Source: DASZUK01 sp963844575
GTDB lineage: Bacteria > Actinomycetota > Acidimicrobiia > Acidimicrobiales > RAAP-2
Direction: 5' to 3'
Length of the DNA stretch: 64,000 bases
NCBI GenBank assembly: GCA_963844575.1
Contig: CAWJOU010000005.1
Span: 3,224,001 to 3,288,000, forward strand
The position numbers and the translations under genes were made by a program. How positions within the stretch are numbered: the first letter of the stretch is position 1; each line of letters begins with the position of its first letter. The notes below the pieces were generated by a model. The model had not been told where the DNA came from and did not search any database. It worked only from the letters and a program-made list of their open reading frames with translations. Of the stretch, positions 8,063-17,179 are shown piece after piece.

Positions 8063-8946
8063 GCCAATCCCTGGAGGTGGGGTCCCTCGACCTGGCCGGC
8101 CAGGACGGTGACGGCCGACCCGGCCACCCGCACGCGCTCGTCGTCGACCTCGACCCGGAGGCGGCCGCCCCGGGCCGAGAGCTGCTCGGCATGGAGCACC
8201 CTCCGGCCGAGCCGCTCGGCCCAGTACGGCCCGAGGACGCATTGGGCGGAGCCGGTCACCGGGTCCTCGTCGATGCCGACGTTCGGGCCGAAGACGCGAA
8301 GGACGTAGTCGGCCGGCGGTGCCGGTCCGGACGGCGGTGCCGGCGGTGCCGGTCCGGCCGGCTGGTCCGCCGGGGCCGGTCCCCGGGCGGTGACGACGAC
8401 CACCCGGTACGCCAGCGCGGCGATCGCCGGCACGTCGACGACGGCTTCGCGGACGGCGGCCGCGTCGTCGAGCTCGACGACGAGGGAACCGCCGTACTCG
8501 GCGACCGCGGCGACCGGCCACGGGGCCGGTAGGGCCGGCTGCCGGTCGACCGGCACCGGCCGGATGGCCGGCAGGTCGAGCTCGACGACGTCGCCGTCGA
8601 ACCGGGCCGTCAGCCGGCCGCTCCGGGTCCGGAACACCAGCACGTCGCCGTCGGCCGCCCGACCGGCCTGGCGGAGGGCGTGGGCGGTGGCCAGCGTGGC
8701 ATGGCCGCACAGGTCGACCTCGGTCGTCGGCGTGAACCAGCGCAGCGACAGCTCGTCGGCCGCCCCGCTGGCCGTCGGCCAGACGTACGCGGTCTCGGAG
8801 AGACCGAGCTCGGTGGCGAGGCCCTGCATCCACCGCTCGTCGGCCGGGCCGGTCAGGAGGCAGACGGCGGCCGGGTTCCCGCCGAAGCGGCGATCGGTGA
8901 ACGCGTCGACCCAAAAGATCGGCACCGTCCCCGGGCTGTCGCTCAC
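8059..8946 (-). CDS. PhzF family isomerase/epimerase-like protein
   Basis: 295 residues, the usual PhzF length, with two pseudo-symmetric halves. VDAFTDRRFGGNPAAVCLL at the N-terminus includes the conserved F-x-G-N-P-A-A-V segment; CGHATLATAH at about residue 75 is the second signature; VFGPNVGIDEDPVTGSAQCVLGPYW is the C-terminal half-site. Phenazine synthesis itself is unlikely, because no other phz genes are nearby; most family members are isomerases of unknown substrate. A Pro/Ala-rich insertion (around residues 190-210) is encoded by GGCGGTGCCGG repeats. It overlaps both neighbours by 4 bases. Confidence 0.87.
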   Translation of the reverse strand: MSDSPGTVPIFWVDAFTDRRFGGNPAAVCLLTGPADERWMQGLATELGLSETAYVWPTASGAADELSLRWFTPTTEVDLCGHATLATAHALRQAGRAADGDVLVFRTRSGRLTARFDGDVVELDLPAIRPVPVDRQPALPAPWPVAAVAEYGGSLVVELDDAAAVREAVVDVPAIAALAYRVVVVTARGPAPADQPAGPAPPAPPSGPAPPADYVLRVFGPNVGIDEDPVTGSAQCVLGPYWAERLGRRVLHAEQLSARGGRLRVEVDDERVRVAGSAVTVLAGQVEGPHLQGLA

Positions 8947-10139
8947 GCGGCGAGCGCCTTCAAGCGGACGAGCGCGTCGGCGAGCACCTCCGGCCGCTTG
9001 CAGAAGGCCCAGCGGACGAGCGACGCCCCCTCGGCCGGGTGGAGGTAGAAGACCGAGCTCGGCACCGCGACGACGCCACAGCGAGCCGGCAACGCCCGGC
9101 AGAACGCCAGCGCGTCCGGCTCGCCGATCGCCGCGACGTCCGTCGTGACGAAGTACGTGCCGGCCGGGCGGAACGTGGGCAACCCGAGCTCTTCGAGCCC
9201 GTCGCAGAACAGATCGCGGCGCTCCCGGAGCGACGCGGCCAGCCCGTCGATCAGGGCCGGCCCGGCGTCGAGCCCGGCGGCCACCGCGTGCTGGAACGGC
9301 GTGCCGCCGGCGTAGGTGAGGAACTGCTTGGCCGCCCGGGTGGCGGCGACCAGCGGCGCCGGGCCGCAGGCCCAGCCGATCTTCCAGCCGGTGAACGAGA
9401 ACGTCTTGCCGGCCGACGAGATCGTTAGCGTGCGGTCGGCCATCCCCGGCCAGCCGGCCAGCGGCCGGTGCCGGCCGTCGAAGACGAGGTGCTCGTAGAC
9501 CTCGTCGGTCACGGCCAGCAGGTCACGGTCGACGCAGGTGGCGGCGATCAGGTCGAGCTCGTCGTCGGAGAAGACCTTGCCGGTCGGGTTGTGCGGGGTG
9601 TTCAGCAGCACGAGCCTCGTCTTCGGCGTGATCGCGGCCCGCCACTCGTCGGGGTCGAACGACCAGTCCGGCGGGCGCAGCGTGACGACCTTCGGCACCG
9701 CGCCGGCCATCGAGAGGCCGGCGGCGTAGGAGTCGTAGAACGGCTCGAAGACGACGACCTCGTCCGCCGGCTCGCACAGCGCGAGCAGCGCGGCGGCGAT
9801 GGCCTCGGTGGCGCCGGCCGTCACCAGCACGCCGTCGTCCGGGTCGACCGTCAGGCCGTAGTACGCCCGCTGGTGCTCGGCGACGGCCGCCCGGAGCTCG
9901 GGGATGCCCGCCCCCGGGGGGTACTGGTTGTAGCCGGCCCGGATCGCCGCGACGGCCGCGTCGGCGACGACCGCCGGCCCGTCGGTGTCCGGGAACCCCT
10001 GCCCGAGGTTGATCGACCCGGTGGCGACGGCCAGCGCGGACATCTCGGCGAAGATCGTCGTCGTGAACGGCTGGAGCCGCGTGCTCAGGTACGGCACGCG
10101 GTCGGTACCGGTCGGCGACGCGCCTGCGGGGTCTCGCAC
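8943..10139 (-). CDS. PLP-dependent class I/II aminotransferase
   Basis: About 385-398 residues. Hallmarks: INLGQGFPDTDGP near the N-terminus, VTAGATEAIAAALLAL cofactor-phosphate segment, LLNTPHNPTGKVFS (the NPTG motif), and the Schiff-base lysine in TISSAGKTFSFTGWKIGW. The wording is closest to fold-type I enzymes such as methionine/kynurenine aminotransferases (YbdL-like) or N-succinyldiaminopimelate aminotransferase. Start is uncertain: GTG at 10139 (used here) or GTG at 10097, neither with a good ribosome site. First gene of the five-gene minus operon; divergent from the phosphodiesterase gene. Confidence 0.85.
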   Translation of the reverse strand: MRDPAGASPTGTDRVPYLSTRLQPFTTTIFAEMSALAVATGSINLGQGFPDTDGPAVVADAAVAAIRAGYNQYPPGAGIPELRAAVAEHQRAYYGLTVDPDDGVLVTAGATEAIAAALLALCEPADEVVVFEPFYDSYAAGLSMAGAVPKVVTLRPPDWSFDPDEWRAAITPKTRLVLLNTPHNPTGKVFSDDELDLIAATCVDRDLLAVTDEVYEHLVFDGRHRPLAGWPGMADRTLTISSAGKTFSFTGWKIGWACGPAPLVAATRAAKQFLTYAGGTPFQHAVAAGLDAGPALIDGLAASLRERRDLFCDGLEELGLPTFRPAGTYFVTTDVAAIGEPDALAFCRALPARCGVVAVPSSVFYLHPAEGASLVRWAFCKRPEVLADALVRLKALAA

Positions 10140-10199
10140 CTGCCCGATGCTACCGACGACCTCGGCGGCGCCCGACCTGGCGGTAGCGTCAGGCGCTCC

Positions 10200-11117
10200 A
10201 TGCCCGCTGCCCCACCGTCGCTGACCGTTGCCAGCTTCAACCTGCACGCCGGGATCGACGGCTGGGGGCGGCCGTTCGACGTCGTCGCCGCCTGCCGGGA
10301 CCTCGACGCCGACATCCTCGTTCTCCAAGAGACGTGGACCCCCGACGAGCCGCCGGCCCACCCCGGCGCGCCGCCGGCCAGCCCCGCCTCGGCGACGGCG
10401 ATCGGCGCCGAGCTCGGCTATGCGGTCGTCGAGCACCCGCTCGCCCACGGCCGACGGGCCGGACCGCACCCGCGGGCCGACCACCGGTGGATGCGGCCGT
10501 TCGACTGGCGAGGCAGCAGCCACGCCATCTACCTCGACGACAACCGCCCGCTCGGGCCCCGGATCACCCGGTCGGCCCGGTTCGAAGCGGCCGAGCCCGG
10601 AGGGTGGGGGTTGGCCGTCCTGAGCCGCCGGCCGGTGCTCGGCGAGCGGCTCATCGAGCTGCCGACGCTGTCGCGGGACCCGGCCACGCGGGCCGCCATC
10701 GTCCTCCGCGTGGCCGTCGGCGACCAGAGTGGTGGGGGTGATCAGGGCAATCGGGGTGACCAGGGCGATCGGGGTGGTCAGTCGGTCACCGTCGTCGGCA
10801 CCCACATGTCGCATCTCTCGTACGGCTCGCCGCGCCACTTCCAACGTCTCCGCCAGCTGCTCGAGGTCGAGGTCGGCGACGGCCCGGCGGTGCTGGCCGG
10901 CGACATGAACCTGTGGGGCCCGCCGGTCAGCCTGCTCTTCCGGGGCTGGCACCGAGCCGTTCGGGAGCCGACGTGGCCGGCGTGGCGGCCGCACAGCCAG
11001 GTCGATCACATCCTCGTCCGCGGACCGGTGACCGTCGTCGACGGTCAGGCGCGGCCGATGGCCGGGTCCGACCACCGGCCGGTCCGCGTCGAACTGGCCG
11101 TCGGCCGCGGCGGCTGA
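10200..11117 (+). CDS. Endonuclease/exonuclease/phosphatase family protein
   Basis: 305 residues. Metal-dependent phosphodiesterase fold: VASFNLHAG with the first Asn, LVLQETW with the metal-binding Glu, GDMNLWGP with the Asp/Asn pair, and QVDHILV...SDHRPVRVEL with the terminal Asp-His. No signal peptide is evident. The substrate could be nucleic acid, phospholipid headgroup or inositol phosphate. Around residues 178-200 a GDQGNRGDQGDRGG stretch is encoded by a 15-base DNA repeat, probably a surface loop expansion. Confidence 0.85.
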   Translation: MPAAPPSLTVASFNLHAGIDGWGRPFDVVAACRDLDADILVLQETWTPDEPPAHPGAPPASPASATAIGAELGYAVVEHPLAHGRRAGPHPRADHRWMRPFDWRGSSHAIYLDDNRPLGPRITRSARFEAAEPGGWGLAVLSRRPVLGERLIELPTLSRDPATRAAIVLRVAVGDQSGGGDQGNRGDQGDRGGQSVTVVGTHMSHLSYGSPRHFQRLRQLLEVEVGDGPAVLAGDMNLWGPPVSLLFRGWHRAVREPTWPAWRPHSQVDHILVRGPVTVVDGQARPMAGSDHRPVRVELAVGRGG

Positions 11118-11158
11118 CGGTCCCGGCCCGGCCGGCGACCCGCTGGGATACTGGGGCG

Positions 11159-11683
11159 ATGTCCCATGGCGATCTCGTCCTGCTCGGCCGAGTGGCCGTC
11201 GGGATCGCGGTCGCCTTCGTCTTCGGCTTCGAGCGACAGCTCCGCGGCTCGCCGGCCGGTGATCGGACGTTCTCGCTCGTCGGCGCGGCCGCCACCTCGG
11301 TCACCGCGGTGGCCGGCGTCCGATCGCCGCAAGCCGTCGCCGGCATCATGACCGGTCTGGGGTTCATCGGGGCCGGCGTCCTCCTCCGCCGGGGCCAGCT
11401 CGTCACCGGGCTGACGACCGCGGCGTCGATCTTCGCGGTCGCCGGCATCGGGATCGTCATCGGCTACGGCCACGTCCTGCTCGGCATCGTCCTCGGGGCG
11501 ATCCTCCTCCTCATCCTCGAGATCCAGCACATCCCGTTCCTCCGCTTCCTCGACGCCCGCAACTACGCCGACCGGTTCCAGAACGACCGGGCGTTCCCCG
11601 TCTCGACGGGGGTCCCGATCGGCCCGCTCGACGGCCCCGGGTCGACCCGGCCGCCGGAGGGGCCGACGGGGAGCGCACGATGA
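11159..11683 (+). CDS. MgtC/SapB family membrane protein
   Basis: 174 residues with four to five transmembrane helices. The conserved cores are present: GFERQLRGSPAGDRTFSLVGAAAT and IMTGLGFIGAGVLLRRGQLVTGLTTAASIF, diagnostic of MgtC/SapB. This short form lacks the C-terminal ACT-like domain of virulence MgtC. The role is probably envelope or Mg2+/ATPase-linked homeostasis, not further resolved. Its stop overlaps the ATG of the next gene (ATGA), so the two are translationally coupled. Confidence 0.9.
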   Translation: MSHGDLVLLGRVAVGIAVAFVFGFERQLRGSPAGDRTFSLVGAAATSVTAVAGVRSPQAVAGIMTGLGFIGAGVLLRRGQLVTGLTTAASIFAVAGIGIVIGYGHVLLGIVLGAILLLILEIQHIPFLRFLDARNYADRFQNDRAFPVSTGVPIGPLDGPGSTRPPEGPTGSAR

Positions 11684-13167
11684 GCCAGTTCCCCTACGAG
11701 GACCGCTTCGTCGTCCACCGGACGTTCCCGGAGCTGGGCACGCCGCGGGAGGAGATCCTGGCCGAGCTGCAGACGATGGCCACCGAGGAGGACGCGGTCT
11801 GGGAGACCGGCCGGTGCTCGGGGACGATCTATAGCGGCGACCACGACCACTACCGGTTCCTGCACGAGGCGTTCGGGCTCTTCGCCCACACGAACGTTCT
11901 CCAGCGCGACATGTGCCCGAGCGCCACCAAGTTCGAGGCCGAGGTCATCGCGATGACGCTCGATCTGCTGCACGGCGAGGCCATCCACGGCAATGGCGCT
12001 CCCGGCAATGGCGCTCCGGCCGGCGACCCAGGTGGTGGCTCGGGTGACGGCTCGGGTGACGGACGCCGCCACGGACCGGGTGCCGGCCTCGTCACGACGG
12101 GCGGCACCGGCAGCATCAGCCACGCGGTCCTCGCGTACCGCGAGCACGCGGCGGCGGCCCGCGGCGTGACGCGGCCCAACCTGATCAAGCCGGAGACGGC
12201 GCACCCGGCGTTCGACAAGGCGTGCCACCTCTTCGGCGTCGAGCTCCGCCGGGCGCCGGTCGACGCGGCGACGACCGAGGTCGACGTCGACTGGGTGGCC
12301 GACCACGTCGACGACCAGACGGTGGCCATCGTCGGGTCGGCCGCCAACTACGGCTACGGCACCGTCGACCCGATCGGTGCGCTCTCCGACGTCGCCGTCG
12401 AACGGGGCGTCGGCCTGCACGTCGACGCCTGCCTGGGCGGGTTCATCCTGCCGTTCGGCCAGGAGCTCGGCTACGACGTCCCGATCTTCGACTACCGGCT
12501 CCCCGGCGTCACGTCGATCTCCGCGGACACGCACAAGTACGGCTACGCGCTCAAGGGCACGTCGGTCGTCACCTTCCGCGACCAGGCGCTGCGCAACGCC
12601 CAGTACTTCTATCTGACCGACTGGAGCGGCGGGAAGTACTGCTCGCCGGGGATGGAGGGCTCGCGGTCGGGCGGCCTGCTCGCCGCGACCTGGGCCGCGA
12701 TGGTCCAGCTCGGTCGGGAGGGTTACCGGCGCGAGGCGGCGGCGATCTTCGAGACGTCGTCGGCGATGCAGGACGCGGTGCGCGCCCACCCCGAGCTCCG
12801 CATCCTCGGCCGCCCGACGTTCCTGTTCAGCTTCACGTCCGACGACTTCGACGTGTACCACGTCAACGACTTCCTCCGCCGCCGCGGCTGGCGGCTCAAC
12901 GGCCAGCAGTACCCCAACGCGCTGCACATGGCCGTCACCGGGCCCCAGACCAGCGACGGCGTCGCCGCGGCCTGGGCCGGCGACCTGGCCGACGCGGTGG
13001 ACTACGCCAAGACGCACCGGGACGAGGCCCCGGCGTCCGGCGCCATCTACGGCGGTGTCGCCGGCGGCATGACCGACGAAGCCGACTCGTTCATCCGGGC
13101 CGTGATGGCCGAGATGATGGACGACCAGCAGGCGGTGCCCGCGGACTGGCGGGCCAGCCAGGCCTGA
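11680..13167 (+). CDS. PLP-dependent decarboxylase/lyase, sphingosine-1-phosphate lyase-like
   Basis: 495 residues. Group II PLP fold: TTGGTGSISHAVLAYREHA cofactor loop, HVDACLGGFILPF with the pyridine-N aspartate, and SADTHKYGYALKGTS with the Schiff-base lysine. The N-terminal GTIYSGDHDHYRFLHEAFGLFAHTNVLQRDMCPS and the overall layout resemble sphingosine-1-phosphate lyase/aspartate-decarboxylase-like enzymes more than glutamate decarboxylase. Substrate is uncertain. A Gly/Asp/Ser-rich insert (about residues 103-127) comes from short DNA repeats. Coupled to the MgtC-like gene by a 4-base overlap. Confidence 0.82.
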   Translation: MSQFPYEDRFVVHRTFPELGTPREEILAELQTMATEEDAVWETGRCSGTIYSGDHDHYRFLHEAFGLFAHTNVLQRDMCPSATKFEAEVIAMTLDLLHGEAIHGNGAPGNGAPAGDPGGGSGDGSGDGRRHGPGAGLVTTGGTGSISHAVLAYREHAAAARGVTRPNLIKPETAHPAFDKACHLFGVELRRAPVDAATTEVDVDWVADHVDDQTVAIVGSAANYGYGTVDPIGALSDVAVERGVGLHVDACLGGFILPFGQELGYDVPIFDYRLPGVTSISADTHKYGYALKGTSVVTFRDQALRNAQYFYLTDWSGGKYCSPGMEGSRSGGLLAATWAAMVQLGREGYRREAAAIFETSSAMQDAVRAHPELRILGRPTFLFSFTSDDFDVYHVNDFLRRRGWRLNGQQYPNALHMAVTGPQTSDGVAAAWAGDLADAVDYAKTHRDEAPASGAIYGGVAGGMTDEADSFIRAVMAEMMDDQQAVPADWRASQA

Positions 13168-13215
13168 CGGCGACAATGCCGCGGGCGCCTCCGGCGGCCC
13201 CGGGCGGCGGGCGAC

Positions 13216-14508
13216 CTATCGGTGCCGGGTGCCCCCGCTGGTCCGACCAGGCCACAGGTCCTCGAGCTCGCGACCCTTGGTCTCGGGCAGCCGGAGCAGC
13301 AGCCCGGTAGCGAGCATCATCGGCAGGAACGTCGCGGCCGCGGCCAGCTCGGCGTGGTTGGCCACCCCGCCGATGTCGGCGACCGCGCCGAAGACGAGCA
13401 GGCCGGCGACGGCTCCGAGCACGCCGGCGGCGATCGTCCACCCGGCCACCGACGCCCGGACCTCCGTCGGGAACAGCTCGCTGGCCAATGCCCCGCCGGC
13501 GGGGGCGAAGACCCCGCCGGCCGTCACGCCGAGGACGTACCCGACGATCAGGGCCGACGTCGACCCCGAGTAGGCGAACGTCCCGGCCAAGGCCATGCCG
13601 ACGATGGCCACGGCCACCGTCGGCCGGCGGCCGACCCGGTCGGCCAGCCAGCGGCCCACCAGCAGGCCGCCCAGGCCCACGACCCCGGCGGCCACCACCA
13701 TGACCGAGGTGGCCCAGCCGGAGACCCGGAGGACGTTCTGGGCGTAGATGAAGACCAGGCTGTTGGCCGGCCCGGTGATCACCGACACCGCGAAGGCCAG
13801 CAGGGCCACCAGCACCAGCCGGCCCCGGAACTCCCGGGCCACCGGCCCGAGCACCGGGTCGGCCTGGCCACCGCGGTCGAGCCGGGTGAACCGCTCGGGT
13901 TCGACGACCTTCCGGGCGACGAGCGGGACGAGGACGAGCGGCACCGCGGCCAGCGCCAGGATCCCCCGGAACCCGAACGTGTTCTTGGCCAGGCCGTGGA
14001 TGACCGCGGTCGCGCCGGCCCCGACGGCGTAGCCAGCCGCGATGAACGCGACCGCCCGGGCCCGCTGGCTGGTGGCCGTCAGCTCCACCGCGCTCACCTG
14101 GGCGACGCCGAGGGTGGCACTGAGCAACGGGCGACCGAGGGCGAAGATGGCGACGAACGACCAGTACGTCGGCGAGAGCGCGGCGGCCACCGTCAGCAGG
14201 AGGCCGGCCGCGCACGTCGTCACCAGCATCGTCCGCCGGCCGAACCGGTCGGCCAGGCCGGCCAGCGGCAGGCCGCCCAACGACGCCAACCGGATGACGG
14301 CCAGGCCGATCCCGAGCATCGTCCCCGAGAGGCCCGCCTCGTCGGCGAAGCTCGCCCCACTCGACAGGTGGCCGAACGTCTTGGCGACGTCGCCGAGGGC
14401 GGCCACCGCCCCGAACTGGCCGAACCCGGCGGCCAGGGCGAGCAGGGCCACCGCGACGACCGGCGGGTCCCGCCAGCGGAAGAGGCGGAGGCCGGCCGGG
14501 TCGGGCAC
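13216..14508 (-). CDS. Major facilitator superfamily transporter
   Basis: About 430 residues from a GTG at 14508, with 12 predicted helices. Signature loops: GLPLAGLADRFGRRTML between helices 2 and 3, and LLVGRWLADRVGRRPTVAVA in the second half, both the MFS D-R-x-G-R motif. LPETKGRELEDLWPG at the C-terminus is the sugar-porter-like ending PETKGRELE. Sugar or organic acid transport is plausible. Upstream in-frame starts would run antisense through the divergent neighbour and are rejected. Confidence 0.85.
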   Translation of the reverse strand: MPDPAGLRLFRWRDPPVVAVALLALAAGFGQFGAVAALGDVAKTFGHLSSGASFADEAGLSGTMLGIGLAVIRLASLGGLPLAGLADRFGRRTMLVTTCAAGLLLTVAAALSPTYWSFVAIFALGRPLLSATLGVAQVSAVELTATSQRARAVAFIAAGYAVGAGATAVIHGLAKNTFGFRGILALAAVPLVLVPLVARKVVEPERFTRLDRGGQADPVLGPVAREFRGRLVLVALLAFAVSVITGPANSLVFIYAQNVLRVSGWATSVMVVAAGVVGLGGLLVGRWLADRVGRRPTVAVAIVGMALAGTFAYSGSTSALIVGYVLGVTAGGVFAPAGGALASELFPTEVRASVAGWTIAAGVLGAVAGLLVFGAVADIGGVANHAELAAAATFLPMMLATGLLLRLPETKGRELEDLWPGRTSGGTRHR

Positions 14509-14563
14509 GGCCCCCCACGCTATGCCGTCCCTCTGCCGGCCGACGGTGATAGAAGTGGCCGCC

Positions 14564-15160
14564 GTGAGCGTCCCGACCAAGGACATCGACGGCTGTCGAC
14601 GCTCCCACCTGGCCCTCCTGGTCCGCATCGACGGCCTCACCGACGAGCAGGCCCGGTCGGCCAGCCAGCTGCCCGACTGGACCGTCGGCCACGTCCTGAC
14701 CCACCTCGCCCGCAACGGCGACAGCGTCGTCCGCCGGCTCGAAGGGGCGGCCCGCAGCGAGACCGTCGACCAGTACCCCGGCGGCTACGCGGGACGGGCC
14801 TCCGAGATCGCGGTCGGGGCCGGGCGACCGGCGGCCGAGCTCGTCGCCGACGTCGAGGAGAGCGCGGCCCGGCTCGACGACTGCTGCGCCCGTCTCCCGG
14901 CCGACGCCTGGGACCGCCCGACCCGCGACGTCAGCGGGGCCGAGCGGCCGGCCAACACCCTCATGCTCTCCCGCTGGCGGGAGATCGAGGTGCACCACGC
15001 CGACCTCGGCCTCGGCTACACGCCGGGCGACTGGCCCGACGACCTGGTCGCGGCGTGGCTGCCGCGCGAGCTGGAGCGTCTACCCAAACGGGCCGACCCC
15101 AAGCAGCTCCTGGCTTGGGTGATCGGCCGGGGCCCGGCGCCGGCTCTCTCGAACTGGTAG
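14564..15160 (+). CDS. Maleylpyruvate isomerase family, mycothiol-dependent enzyme
   Basis: About 198 residues; GTG at 14564 chosen, GTG at 14546 possible. The DinB-like N-terminal fold is clear: LPDWTVGHVLTHLARNGDSVVRRLEGA carries the first metal-ligand His, WREIEVHHADLGLGYTPGDWP the second cluster. The family uses mycothiol as cofactor in place of glutathione or bacillithiol, supporting an actinobacterial host. The exact reaction (maleylpyruvate isomerisation or another thiol transfer) cannot be assigned. Divergent from the MFS gene. Confidence 0.85.
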   Translation: MSVPTKDIDGCRRSHLALLVRIDGLTDEQARSASQLPDWTVGHVLTHLARNGDSVVRRLEGAARSETVDQYPGGYAGRASEIAVGAGRPAAELVADVEESAARLDDCCARLPADAWDRPTRDVSGAERPANTLMLSRWREIEVHHADLGLGYTPGDWPDDLVAAWLPRELERLPKRADPKQLLAWVIGRGPAPALSNW

Positions 15161-15222
15161 CCGATCCCGGCCACCCCCGGTCGGCGGCCGATGGCCGGTC
15201 GGTGAGCTGCTAGAGAAGGGGC

Positions 15223-15453
15223 ATGGGATCGAAGGGTGACAAGCCGCGCAAGCCGAAGCACCCGCTGCCCAAGGTGCCGAAGTACGAGGAGCCCAACACG
15301 ATGCCGCTGGCCGGCCTCGGCGGGAGCGTCGGCAACGAGGGCGGGCGGTTCGGCCACGGCGCCGACCACCACCACAACGGGCAGCCGGGCCGGTTCGGCC
15401 GCCTCTTCCTCCGCCTGCTCGGCCAGCGGCCGAAGCAGCCGGGGCCGGGCTGA
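15223..15453 (+). CDS. Small basic hypothetical protein
   Basis: 76 residues, not recognised. GAGAAGGGG sits immediately upstream of the ATG, a convincing ribosome site. The N-terminus is Lys/Pro-rich (KPRKPKHPLPKVPKYEEP), the middle Gly/His-rich, and the C-terminus basic with an amphipathic FGRLFLRLLGQR. No signal peptide or full transmembrane helix. It ends 30 bases before the IS630 element. Confidence 0.6.
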   Translation: MGSKGDKPRKPKHPLPKVPKYEEPNTMPLAGLGGSVGNEGGRFGHGADHHHNGQPGRFGRLFLRLLGQRPKQPGPG

Positions 15454-15484
15454 CCGGACGTCGGGCTAGCCAAACGCCGGGCTA

Positions 15485-16713
15485 GTGTCATGGAAGGTTG
15501 ATCCACTGAGAAAGTGACCTCATGCGCCGATATTGACGGCAGAGCAGTAGCCGGCAAGCCGTTGAAGGATCTCCTCGGCGGTCTTGGTCCAGATGAACGG
15601 CCGGGGGTTCTCGTTCCAGGTGGCCGCCCAGCTCATGATGTCGTCGGCCAGCTCCTTGACGTTGCGGTGCGCAGACCGCTGGAGCTTCTTGGTCGTAAGG
15701 GCGGAGAACCACCGCTCGACCAGGTTCATCCATGACCCGTACGTCGGGGTGAAGTGGAAGTGGAACCGGCGGTGACGCAACAGCCAGCGGTGGACGAGCG
15801 GGGTCTTGTGAGTCTGGAGGTTGTCCAAGATCACGTGGACGTCCAGCTCTTTTGGCGCCTGGCGGTCGACCTTGTTCAAGAAGGCGACGAAGTCGACGCT
15901 CTTGTGGGACTGGCGGATGTCGGTGATCACCGCCCCCGTCGCCACGTTGAGGGCAGCGAACAGGTCCAACGTGCCGTTGCGCTCATAGTCGTGGGTGGCC
16001 CGGGCCGGCGTGGTGGGCAGCATCGGCAGCGTCGGGGCCGTCCGATCGATGGCCTGGATCTGGGGCTTTTCGTCGATGGCGAAAACGGCGGCGGCCACCG
16101 GCGGGCTCATGTACAACCCGACCAGGTCACGGATCTTCTCGACCAGGTCGGGGTCGGGAGAGACCTTGAAGGAGTCTTGGCGCCACGGTTTCAACCCGAA
16201 GGCCCGCCAGATCTCCCGCACCGTGGTGTGACTGATCCCGTGCTTCTTCGCCAGGCTCCTCGTCGACCAGTGGGTGGCGTCGTCGGGAGCGGTCTCGAGC
16301 GTCTCGACCACGACCGCCTCCACCAGGTCGTCGCCGATCCGGCGGGCCGCACCGGGACGAGGGGCGTCGGTCAGCCCGTCGAGACGATCGATAAAGAAGC
16401 GCTGGCGCCACTTGCCCACCGTCACCGGATGACAGCCCAGTTGGGCGGCAATCTCCTCCTGGGTGGCTTCCTCGGCCGCACAGGCCAGCACGATCTTCGA
16501 CCGCAACGCCAAGGCCTGGGACGACGACTGGCGGCGGGCCCACCGTTCGAGGACCGAGCGCTCTTCCGCGCTCAGGTCGATCTCGACGGTCGGTCGTCCT
16601 CTGCGTGCCATGGCGTTCCTCCGATCTTGGCCTACAAGACCGCAGAACGCGCCCGGTGCGGGAGAAATTCCCCTCTACAGATAATTTCTCAGTGGATCAA
16701 CCTTCCATGACAC
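15485..16713 (-). mobile_element. IS630-family insertion sequence
   Basis: A complete element of 1229 bp bounded by TA on each side (15483-15484 and 16714-16715), the IS630 target duplication. The ends are inverted repeats starting GTGTCATGGAAGGTTG and, counting the flanking CTA, match over 32 bp (15482-15513 against 16685-16716). It carries one intact transposase gene. Joining the flanks without the element restores a 16-bp direct repeat (GGGCTAGCCAAACGCC then GGGCTAGCCAAACGCT), so the insertion hit the TA of a small tandem repeat. Identical ends and an open frame suggest recent activity. Confidence 0.93.
15520..16611 (-). CDS. IS630 family transposase
   Basis: 363 residues, full length. 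N-terminal tandem HTH: EEIAAQLGCHPVTVGKWRQRF (about 52-72) and SLAKKHGISHTTVREIWRAFGL (about 119-140). The DDE catalytic domain shows AIDEKPQIQ (Asp180), VILDNLQTHKT (Asp263) and YGSWMNLVERWF (Glu299), the IS630/Tc1 pattern. No frameshift is visible, so it should be active in trans. It reads toward the left end of the element. Confidence 0.94.
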   Translation of the reverse strand: MARRGRPTVEIDLSAEERSVLERWARRQSSSQALALRSKIVLACAAEEATQEEIAAQLGCHPVTVGKWRQRFFIDRLDGLTDAPRPGAARRIGDDLVEAVVVETLETAPDDATHWSTRSLAKKHGISHTTVREIWRAFGLKPWRQDSFKVSPDPDLVEKIRDLVGLYMSPPVAAAVFAIDEKPQIQAIDRTAPTLPMLPTTPARATHDYERNGTLDLFAALNVATGAVITDIRQSHKSVDFVAFLNKVDRQAPKELDVHVILDNLQTHKTPLVHRWLLRHRRFHFHFTPTYGSWMNLVERWFSALTTKKLQRSAHRNVKELADDIMSWAATWNENPRPFIWTKTAEEILQRLAGYCSAVNIGA

Positions 16714-16745
16714 TAGCCAAACGCTGGGCTAAACCGGGGGCCGAG

Positions 16746-17120
16746 CTAGCCGGGCGGCGAGTCCATACCGGGCACGCCGTCGTCGGTGACGTGCTCGGTC
16801 CACGTCGTCCCCGACCAGTAGCGCTGCTGATGCCGGCCGGACGGGTCGACCATCCAGCCGGCCGGGATGCCGGTGTGGCCGGGTCGGCTGGCGCCGGCGT
16901 CCGCCCCGGACGGGCTCTCCGGCGTCCCGTCCGCCCGCGGCGGCGCGGCCGGACCACCGGGCTGGAACGGCGAGGACGTCGGGGCGCCGTAGGGCGGGCC
17001 GGGCCGCCGCGGTCGGCCGCCGCCGGAGGACCGGCGCCGGCCGGCGGTCATACGGAGGACGAACATCACCACGACGATCACGATGAACACCCACGAGCTG
17101 CGCCCGTACCCGTACCACAT
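16746..17120 (-). CDS. DUF2510 membrane protein
   Basis: 124 residues. One N-terminal transmembrane helix (WVFIVIVVVMFVLRMTAG), a basic/Pro-Gly-rich linker, then a DUF2510 domain (PAGWMVDPSGRHQQRYWSGTTWTEHV), the short Trp-rich module common in actinobacterial membrane proteins. Function unknown. It starts 35 bases past the start-distal end of the insertion sequence, so its 3' neighbourhood was rearranged, but the gene itself looks intact. Confidence 0.82.
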   Translation of the reverse strand: MWYGYGRSSWVFIVIVVVMFVLRMTAGRRRSSGGGRPRRPGPPYGAPTSSPFQPGGPAAPPRADGTPESPSGADAGASRPGHTGIPAGWMVDPSGRHQQRYWSGTTWTEHVTDDGVPGMDSPPG

Positions 17121-17179
17121 GCCTCCAGCGTACGGGTCGGCCGGTCGGACCAGGCGTCAGGACGCCGGCGGCGCCGGCT

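Noticed and set aside
6170..8111. Plus-strand open frames over the histidine phosphatase/zinc-ribbon/NUDIX operon
   Set aside because: No motif or ribosome site; the minus strand carries five recognisable, overlapping genes.
8059..8946. Phenazine biosynthesis locus
   Set aside because: Only a PhzF-family protein is present; no other phz genes, and the family is mostly of other function.
13222..15213. 663-codon plus-strand frame opposite the MFS transporter
   Set aside because: Charged, repetitive shadow; the minus frame has MFS D-R-x-G-R motifs and 12 helices.
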